Shown: positions 60,983 to 64,000 of the stretch, piece by piece
Layout of the letters: every line of letters starts with the position of its first letter
Position numbering within the stretch: the first letter of the stretch is position 1
Assembly: GCF_009923995.1 (NCBI RefSeq)
Contig: NZ_RFSK01000018.1
Span: forward strand, 30,337-94,336
Direction: 5' to 3'
DNA: 64,000 nt
Source: Janthinobacterium sp.
Lineage (GTDB): Bacteria; Pseudomonadota; Gammaproteobacteria; Burkholderiales; Burkholderiaceae_D
Notes under the pieces: model-generated
The model's database searches: none
Seen by the model: the letters and a program-made list of their open reading frames with translations, nothing else
Told to the model about the DNA's origin: nothing
Program-made: the position numbers and the translations under genes

Positions 60983-61918
60983 TCATCCGGCAGGCATTTC
61001 CGTGCGCGCGATGATGGCGCCGCGCTGGCCGATCACGCAGGCGGCGAGGCGGTGCCCCGCGGCGGCTGCCATGGCTGGCGCTTGTCCCGCCAGCCGCGCC
61101 GCCACATAGGCTGCGCCGAACGAGTCGCCGGCCGCCGTGGTATCGACCACCTTGGCCACCGGCCGGGCCGCGACCTCCTCCACCACGCCGTGGAAACTGA
61201 CGATGCAGGGCTGCGCACCGCGCTTGAGCACGATCTCGGGCACGCCCAGGGCGCCGGTGCGCGCCAGCACCTGCGCCACGTCGGCCGGGCCATACAAGGC
61301 GTCTTCATCATCCAGCGTCAGCAAGGCCAGCGACGACAGGCTCAGTACGCGATGGTAGACCGAGGCGGCCGCATCGGCGCTTTCCCACAGGCGCGGACGG
61401 TAGTTATTGTCGAAGATGATCTGTCCGCCCTGCGCCTGGCACTGCGCCAGGGTCGCCAGCAGCAGTTCACGGTCGGCCGGCGACAGGATCGCCAGGCTGA
61501 TGCCGGACAAATACACGTGGCGCGCACCGGCCAGCTGCTGCAGGATGGCCGGCGCCTGCGGCCCGCGCAGCCAGTGGCGCGCGGCCGAATCGCTGCGCCA
61601 GTAATGGAAGCGGCGCTCGCCCTGCGCATCGGTCTCGATCAGGTACATGCCTGGCAGCTTGTCGGCCAGGCGCTGCACGCAGCGCGTGTCGATGCCCTCG
61701 TCCTGCCAGCTGGCGCACATCTCGTCGGACAGGCTGTCGCTGCCCAGCGCCGTCACGTATGCCACCGCGTGCCGGCCCGCGTCGAGCTGGCGCGCCATGT
61801 ACACGGCCGCGTTCAGGGTGTCGCCGCCAAAGCGGTAGGCCATGGCCTGTTCCTGCTCCGCGCGCTGCAATTCGATCATGCATTCGCCGATGACGAAAAC
61901 GGTTTGTGGTGCTTGCAT
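60983..61918 (-). CDS. kdgK: PfkB-family sugar kinase, probable 2-keto-3-deoxygluconate kinase
   Basis: The 311-aa enzyme starts at ATG 61918, where GGGAGGA lies 8 nt upstream; the ORF track adds 17 codons. PfkB motifs are complete: N-terminal GGDTLNAAVYMARQL and C-terminal DTTAAGDSFGAAYVA with the catalytic Asp of GD. The length equals E. coli KdgK (309 aa). KdgK phosphorylates KDG from pectin or hexuronate breakdown, giving KDPG. The gene sits between a GH28 enzyme and a GntR regulator, which supports the assignment; other PfkB sugars cannot be excluded by eye. Confidence 0.82.
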   Translation of the reverse strand: MQAPQTVFVIGECMIELQRAEQEQAMAYRFGGDTLNAAVYMARQLDAGRHAVAYVTALGSDSLSDEMCASWQDEGIDTRCVQRLADKLPGMYLIETDAQGERRFHYWRSDSAARHWLRGPQAPAILQQLAGARHVYLSGISLAILSPADRELLLATLAQCQAQGGQIIFDNNYRPRLWESADAAASVYHRVLSLSSLALLTLDDEDALYGPADVAQVLARTGALGVPEIVLKRGAQPCIVSFHGVVEEVAARPVAKVVDTTAAGDSFGAAYVAARLAGQAPAMAAAAGHRLAACVIGQRGAIIARTEMPAG

Positions 61919-61954
61919 TGCGGTGTCCTCCCGATTTTTCATCGATTCAGAGCG

Positions 61955-61993
61955 GCGCCGCGCCGGCATCCCGAAAGATGGCCGGCGCGGCGC
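61955..61993 (-). terminator. Strong hairpin between the GH28 gene and kdgK
   Basis: GCGCCGCGCCGGC (61955-61967) pairs perfectly with GCCGGCGCGGCGC (61981-61993) over 13 bp around a 13-nt loop, 37 nt after the GH28 stop on the minus strand. No T run follows, so it may be an attenuator or processing hairpin between operon segments. Confidence 0.55.
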
Positions 61994-62030
61994 GTGCTAC
62001 ATTTGTGCTACCCGGGCCTGCGTGGCAGGC

Positions 62031-64000
62031 TTACTTCTTGTCCCAGGTCGAACCGAACAGGTTCGACTGGCCGATGGCCGGGAAGTCGACAAAGGCCTTG
62101 CTGCAATCGACCACTTTTTCAACGTCGACCGCCTGCGTCGCCGTGCCGCTGACGGTCACGCGCTCGGCCGCATTGGCGAAGATCGGCAGGTTGGTGCCCT
62201 TGATCGTCAGGTTCGCATCCGACGAGGTCATCGTCGTGGCGTTCGGCGAATCCGTCACCACGTTGTTCAAGGTCATGACCAGCGGATACTGCGGATTGTC
62301 AAAGCCGCCCGTGTTGGCCTTGAAGCCTTGCAGCTTGATGGCCGTGTTGCCCAGAATACGCACGTTATCGAGAGTGATGTCGTGGAAGTTCGGGTACAGG
62401 GGACCTGCCGTCGGCAATGCCTTGGTGCTGTAGTAGGTGGTAAACAACAGCGCATTCTGCGCATCGCGGATGCAGATATTGCGGTAGTGGACGTTGCTCA
62501 CTTCGCCGCCGCGCGCGTAGTCGGACTTGATGCGCAAGCCTTCTTCCGAATGCGTGAACGAATTGTCATACACCTCGACGTTGGTCACGCCCGCATTCGT
62601 TTCGCTGCCGACGGAAATGCCATGGCCCCAGTAGATGTGGTTATGCGCGATGACGATGCCGTGCTTGCGGTCCGAGCGCACGTCGCGCTTGCCGTCGATG
62701 GCGAACAGGCCCGAGCCGGCCGGCGATGGATTGGCGCTGCCTTTCAGTGCCACGTCATCGTCGCCCGTGCTGACGAAGTTATACGCGAAGACGAAGTTCT
62801 TCAGGTAGCCGTCGAACGACATGGCGCCCGTCGACGTGGTCTTGCTGCCCGTGGCCAGCTTGCCGGAAATGGCCTTGCTTGCCGCGCCCGGATCGAAGGC
62901 GTCCGTGTTCTTGACGTTGTCCGCGTTCCAGGTTTCGCCGTTGTACAGCGGGTTGCCGTTGCCGGCCGGGTTGGCGAATGCCGCCAGGGTCGGCGTCTGC
63001 ACCTTCACGCCCCACACCGTCAAGCCATCGACGCCGCTCGGCACGACGTGGAAGTTGGCGCTGTTATTGAGCGAGATGCGGTACAGGGTCAGGTTTTTCG
63101 CGTAGTTGAAGACCATCATGCGGAAGTTCGACTGCGAGCCCGTGCCCGTCACGCCGTTCTGCACCATGTTGCCCAGGAAGGCCAGGTCCCACCAGCTCAT
63201 GTTGCGCGCCGACGATTTGGAATCGACGATGGTGCCGCCGTTATCGCACGACACGCCGTCGGCCGCCTGCTTGCCGGTGGCATACATGGCGTAGGTGTTC
63301 GAGCAGGTCATGTCGACCTTCATCAGCGGATACAGCTTGTTGGTGGTGACGATTTCCGCGTAGGCGCGGCTGTCGATCGAGCCATCGCCCATGACGGCCG
63401 AGTTGACCAGGTTGGAGCCGTTGATCAGCGCCGAGCAGTTGCCCGAGCTGCCAGCCTTGCTGGAGCTGACGGCCGTGTTGCCGCAGTACGGGCCGGCCGG
63501 ATTCGGCGAGTAGGTGGTGACGTCGCGCGAGGCGTACAGGGTCACGCCCTTGTCGATCCACAGGGTCACGCCCGACGGCAGGGTCAACGGACCGCTGATG
63601 AAGCCATCGCCCACGCCGGAGCTGTTGACCACCAGGCGCACGGCAAACTTGCTGCCGCGGTATTCCGGCTTGGCCAGTTCTTCGCCCGACACGCCGGCGA
63701 TATTCACGTTCTTGACGTTGGCGGTCTTTTGCGCGGCCGTGGCGGCGGCATCGGCGGCGGCGATCTTCGCGCCCACTTCGGCATCGACGGCAGCGCCGCA
63801 GGCGTCCAGCGCGGCCTGGATGCGGGCCTGGTCCGGATTGGCCGTGGCGGTGGTGACTACCGCGCCCACGCCCGGTTTCGACGGATCGGCTTCCGGCGGC
63901 AGCGAGCCGTCCGGACGGCGCACCAGGTTGCTCGACGCTTCCAGGGTGGCGCACACCTGCGTGTCCTTCGGCAGGGTTGGCTCTGCCGGCAGGTCCGGGT
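62031..64000 (-). CDS. Polygalacturonase-like glycoside hydrolase family 28 (N-terminus beyond window)
   Basis: At least 656 codons, open to the right edge; the track start (a GTG at 63956) is not the real N-terminus, because the frame runs on upstream (PTLPKDTQVCATLE). The GH28 right-handed beta-helix motifs are present: NTDAFDPG, GDDDVALKG, HGISVGSE and GLRIKSD, which carry the catalytic Asp triad, His and Arg/Lys. The enzyme would hydrolyse galacturonic-acid linkages in pectin, outside the cytoplasm. A long N-terminal region before the catalytic core contains a Val/Thr/Ala-rich linker. Its neighbours kdgK and gntR fit pectin use. Confidence 0.88.
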   Translation of the reverse strand, partial: PDLPAEPTLPKDTQVCATLEASSNLVRRPDGSLPPEADPSKPGVGAVVTTATANPDQARIQAALDACGAAVDAEVGAKIAAADAAATAAQKTANVKNVNIAGVSGEELAKPEYRGSKFAVRLVVNSSGVGDGFISGPLTLPSGVTLWIDKGVTLYASRDVTTYSPNPAGPYCGNTAVSSSKAGSSGNCSALINGSNLVNSAVMGDGSIDSRAYAEIVTTNKLYPLMKVDMTCSNTYAMYATGKQAADGVSCDNGGTIVDSKSSARNMSWWDLAFLGNMVQNGVTGTGSQSNFRMMVFNYAKNLTLYRISLNNSANFHVVPSGVDGLTVWGVKVQTPTLAAFANPAGNGNPLYNGETWNADNVKNTDAFDPGAASKAISGKLATGSKTTSTGAMSFDGYLKNFVFAYNFVSTGDDDVALKGSANPSPAGSGLFAIDGKRDVRSDRKHGIVIAHNHIYWGHGISVGSETNAGVTNVEVYDNSFTHSEEGLRIKSDYARGGEVSNVHYRNICIRDAQNALLFTTYYSTKALPTAGPLYPNFHDITLDNVRILGNTAIKLQGFKANTGGFDNPQYPLVMTLNNVVTDSPNATTMTSSDANLTIKGTNLPIFANAAERVTVSGTATQAVDVEKVVDCSKAFVDFPAIGQSNLFGSTWDKK

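Noticed and set aside
1-64000. CRISPR array, tRNA, rRNA or prophage
   Set aside because: No regularly spaced repeats, tRNA cloverleaf, rRNA-like sequence, integrase or phage structural gene was recognised by reading. A tRNAscan or prophage search was not possible.

Overview
This is a GC-rich, densely coding 64 kb chromosomal segment. Gene content (paaABCDEGHIK with paaX, DarP/YjgA, a Burkholderiales-type DUF2863-like protein, several chemoreceptors) and codon use suggest a betaproteobacterium of the Burkholderiales. It is probably a member of Oxalobacteraceae (Janthinobacterium/Massilia/Duganella type). That assignment is inferred from gene content only. I saw no rRNA, tRNA, CRISPR array, integrase or transposase.

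Layout. (1) 1-3.4 kb: two small minus-strand ORFs of unknown role, the left one cut by the window edge; argH (arginine synthesis) with a clear promoter and a perfect terminator; and a convergent ACT-domain protein preceded by a 20-bp palindrome and a possible 26-residue leader ORF. (2) 3.4-6 kb: a secreted thermolysin-type (M4) metalloprotease with accessory C-terminal domains. (3) 6.2-14.8 kb: ten overlapping genes for a type II secretion/type IV pilus-like machine. They are GspF, GspE, four PilM/N/O/P-like assembly-platform proteins, a lipoprotein secretin with an N-terminal repeat region, and three (pseudo)pilins, one of which lacks Glu5. (4) 14.9-16.5 kb: an M24 peptidase, then the frameshifted tail of a lost chemoreceptor next to an AT-rich patch.

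(5) 16.5-36 kb: the phenylacetate catabolism region. paaX (repressor) diverges from a long minus-strand cluster paaA-B-C-D-E-G-H-I-K-J, then a liv-type ABC transporter (SBP, two permeases, two ATPases), then paaY-paaZ, and after a terminator an amidase. PaaK activates phenylacetate to its CoA thioester, PaaABC(D)E epoxidises the ring, PaaG isomerises to the oxepin, PaaZ opens and oxidises it, and PaaH/PaaJ complete beta-oxidation. PaaI and PaaY remove dead-end thioesters. No paaF homologue is present here.

(6) 36-48 kb: a small coiled-coil protein, a CCP-like M14 carboxypeptidase, an exported class V aminotransferase next to a TonB-dependent receptor, pmbA/tldE, darP, mog and a carboxylesterase, a DegP/HtrA-like protease, and a CMD-family/FAH-family pair. 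(7) 48-53 kb: a penicillin-binding-protein-like serine hydrolase and a lysine-2,3-aminomutase-like radical SAM enzyme with an MFS transporter. (8) 53-60 kb: a free secreted Cache-domain protein ahead of a chemoreceptor, a 3-methyladenine glycosylase, an HDOD protein, a DUF2863-like protein and a second chemoreceptor. (9) 60-64 kb: a pectin-use locus with a GntR/FCD regulator, a KdgK-like sugar kinase and a GH28 polygalacturonase-like enzyme running off the right edge.

The ORF track holds many very long antisense frames (up to 1468 aa). These are GC-driven shadows and were discarded. A family of GGGTCTGACCCC-type hairpins occurs at three intergenic sites. All functional names rest on motifs and context that I read by eye; no database search was run.
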